Below, piece after piece: positions 62,434-64,000 of a stretch of DNA of 64,000 nt (position 1 is its first letter; each line of letters begins with the position of its first letter). The stretch is from Anaerospora hongkongensis. GTDB taxonomy: Bacteria > Bacillota > Negativicutes > Sporomusales > DSM-15969. The stretch covers positions 124,001 to 188,000 of the forward strand of contig NZ_SLUI01000001.1 of assembly GCF_004339805.1 (NCBI RefSeq), given 5' to 3'. The notes beneath the pieces were generated by a model, which was not told the DNA's origin, made no database searches, and worked only from the letters and a program-made list of their open reading frames with translations. A program made the translations under genes and the position numbers.

Positions 62434-63986
62434 CAAACTACCCTCTTTTTCCCTGGTTTCATAGCCTTAATCTTATCAATTACTTTCTTCATGTGATCGG
62501 TTGCTACATTCTGGGCTACCGCTCGATCATCGTTGGTTTCAGCTTTATCGCCCATCAATCCCACAAATTGGCTGACCTTTAACCCTAGCGATTCTTGAAT
62601 GTTTTCGTCTGACCCCTCTTCGCACACAAGGTAATACACCAACACAGAGTTTTCCTGTCCGATACGGTGAGCTCTATCTTCACACTGAGCATGTACAGCC
62701 GGTGACCAATCAAGCTCCCCGAAAACTACGCACGTCGCAGACTGTAACCCATTCAGTCCAGCTGCAGTTCTGAGCGATATGCAAGCCAAGCTTGTTGAAC
62801 CATCCATAAATGTTTCAATCGCCTTATCCTTTTCCTGTCCAGTCTCTTTACCGGTTATTTTTACCGGCTTGTACTCTTTAAGCTCCTTCATGTAAATGTC
62901 GAATACCGCATGATGGTACCCAAACAGCAGCACCTTCTCACCAGCATCTAAAAGCATTTTTACAAAAGCACATACATGTCCAGCTTTTGATATGCCGGTA
63001 GCCATACGTGTATCATTTACAATCTCCCGACCTAAACGGCCGCGCTCCAAATAATCCTCAATTGCATCATAACCTTTTGCCTTTTCAATAGCCTTTTGAA
63101 TTAAATCCCCAAATACTCCCTGGTCCAAATCGATTGGCTGTATTACCCTTCGTTTAGGTAGAAGTTCATCTTTGAGCACTTCCTTAGTTCTACGTAATAA
63201 CAAACCTTCTCGCTTTAAGTGCTCACCTAACAATTCCGGATCAACAACCACATCAGAACCGTAGCCATAGCACCAGGTACGTGAAAAGCTCTCCCAATCT
63301 GACAAGCAGTGGAAATCAATAATGTTCATGACATTCCACATTTCTCCACCCCGGCCATGAATTGGCGTACCGCTTAGCCCTATAACATTCTCAGCGCTGC
63401 AAGCCACTAACGATGCTGCACTATACTTTTCTGTTAGCCGATGACGCAGTTCCTGGATTTCATCAAATACGACTGATTTAAAGCCAACTTGAGGCAAGTA
63501 ATTTTTCCACCCGCGCAGTAAAAGATAATGGATTATATAAATCTTAGCGTCAGGAAGAGGATATGGCTTCAACCCTTTAATTACATGAATATACGAAGGT
63601 ATTTTCCCGTTCTTAAATAACTCTGTATTATCCCCTACTGACACCGGTAAGTCTAAGAATTTATCCGACTCATGAATCCAGCCTTTTATCATGTGGGGAA
63701 CTACCACAATTAAAGCTGGCCATCCCTCTGCTGCAGCTAAAAAAGCAAGCGCCTGAGGCGTTTTACCTAACCCCATGTCATCAGCTAACAGTGTACGCCG
63801 ATTATGCAACAGAAACGCAGTTCCCTCTTGCTGAAATTCTCGCAGCACACCGGTAAACGTCGGTGGCGGTACTATCTTATTCGGCCGTGCATTTATTTCT
63901 TGTCGCTTTAAAACATGAGCTACAGTTTCTTGATGTGTCTTATTCCACTGTTCCTGGTCCTTTATCCTAAGCGGATACCGTAGCAT
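62433..63986 (-). CDS. SNF2-type DNA helicase/translocase (possibly 5'-truncated by the window end)
   Basis: 517 residues from the first visible ATG, but the frame stays open to the window edge, so the true start may lie outside. Motif I LADDMGLGKTPQAL, motif II VVFDEIQE, motif III LSGTPIHG and motif VI QCEDRAHRIGQ identify a SNF2-family double-stranded DNA translocase. Phage versions of this family act in early DNA metabolism or annealing. It is the most upstream gene of the early leftward operon seen here. No DNA polymerase or primase is visible nearby. Confidence 0.88.
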   Translation of the reverse strand: MLRYPLRIKDQEQWNKTHQETVAHVLKRQEINARPNKIVPPPTFTGVLREFQQEGTAFLLHNRRTLLADDMGLGKTPQALAFLAAAEGWPALIVVVPHMIKGWIHESDKFLDLPVSVGDNTELFKNGKIPSYIHVIKGLKPYPLPDAKIYIIHYLLLRGWKNYLPQVGFKSVVFDEIQELRHRLTEKYSAASLVACSAENVIGLSGTPIHGRGGEMWNVMNIIDFHCLSDWESFSRTWCYGYGSDVVVDPELLGEHLKREGLLLRRTKEVLKDELLPKRRVIQPIDLDQGVFGDLIQKAIEKAKGYDAIEDYLERGRLGREIVNDTRMATGISKAGHVCAFVKMLLDAGEKVLLFGYHHAVFDIYMKELKEYKPVKITGKETGQEKDKAIETFMDGSTSLACISLRTAAGLNGLQSATCVVFGELDWSPAVHAQCEDRAHRIGQENSVLVYYLVCEEGSDENIQESLGLKVSQFVGLMGDKAETNDDRAVAQNVATDHMKKVIDKIKAMKPGKKRVV

Positions 63987-64000
63987 TAGCCAATTGAGAT

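Larger units (their letters stand above)
8654..64000. mobile_element. Podovirus-like prophage, right end beyond the window
   Basis: From the tRNA-Pro fragment onward the gene content changes to tightly packed, overlapping phage genes: terminase, portal, N4-gp56-type capsid, P22-like connector and hub proteins, fibres, ejection-type proteins, lysis genes and early genes. No tape measure, sheath or baseplate gene is seen, so a short tail is inferred. At least 55.3 kb is included. No integrase and no second attachment site are visible, so the element continues to the right. Confidence 0.92.

Noticed and set aside
1-64000. CRISPR arrays and insertion sequences
   Set aside because: No regularly spaced direct repeats of array type and no transposase-like protein were seen on either strand.

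Overview
The window is the junction between a bacterial chromosome (about 1-8650) and one end of a large integrated podovirus-like prophage (about 8654 to beyond 64000). The host looks like an anaerobic, spore-forming member of the Bacillota. I base this on the gene complement, strong AGGAGG-type ribosome binding sites, LexA boxes of the GAAC-N4-GTTC kind and a SpoVS homologue. A Negativicutes/Sporomusa-like host is a guess from gene style and is not proven by the sequence.

Chromosomal part: ndk, a gamma-carbonic-anhydrase-like hexapeptide protein missing two zinc ligands, an M42 aminopeptidase, htpX, an SRPBCC protein, a class III aminotransferase, a membrane-anchored gluzincin, a cell-wall amidase, a small secreted protein, a frameshifted Sir2 deacetylase and one hypothetical gene.

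Prophage boundary: the 3' half of a tRNA-Pro(GGG) gene lies on the minus strand at 8654-8706 without its 5' half. This is what integration into a tRNA gene leaves at the end distal to the intact tRNA. No integrase is visible, so the other end, with the reconstituted tRNA and probably the integrase, should lie right of the window.

Prophage layout, mostly minus strand and so read from right to left. (a) 56.1-64.0 kb: early/replication genes: SNF2-type helicase, MazG-like protein, many small zinc-ribbon proteins, a plus-strand regulator, and an SOS-controlled Y-family polymerase cassette. (b) 53-56 kb: accessory genes including a radical SAM protein, an HNH protein and an acyl carrier protein, followed by two tRNA genes. 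(c) 49.6-52.1 kb: putative metallopeptidase, TerS, TerL. (d) 46.4-49.5 kb: an accessory island between terminase and portal with a Tad1/Acb2-type nucleotide-sponge candidate, a P-loop kinase, a Gp49-like protein and SpoVS. (e) 40.5-46.4 kb: portal, scaffold, N4-gp56-type capsid. (f) 27.7-40.5 kb: connector, tail hub, fibres (one with an S74 chaperone) and ejection-type proteins. (g) 16.4-27.7 kb: one 3766-residue polyvalent protein combining helicase, N6-adenine methylase, zincin and LPD38-like regions. (h) 14.0-16.4 kb: lysis genes. (i) 9.0-13.2 kb: an operon resembling a plasmid-maintenance module: XRE regulator, ParM-like actin, ParR-like adaptor, FtsK-like ATPase, a replication-relaxation-like protein and small membrane proteins.

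The most interesting material is the actin/adaptor/FtsK operon with upstream iterons, the giant protein next to ejection genes, the anti-defence candidate, and the captured host functions (SpoVS, ACP, NrdD-like tail, radical SAM). Many genes are followed by short hairpins. Start sites often differ from the longest ORF and are explained per gene.
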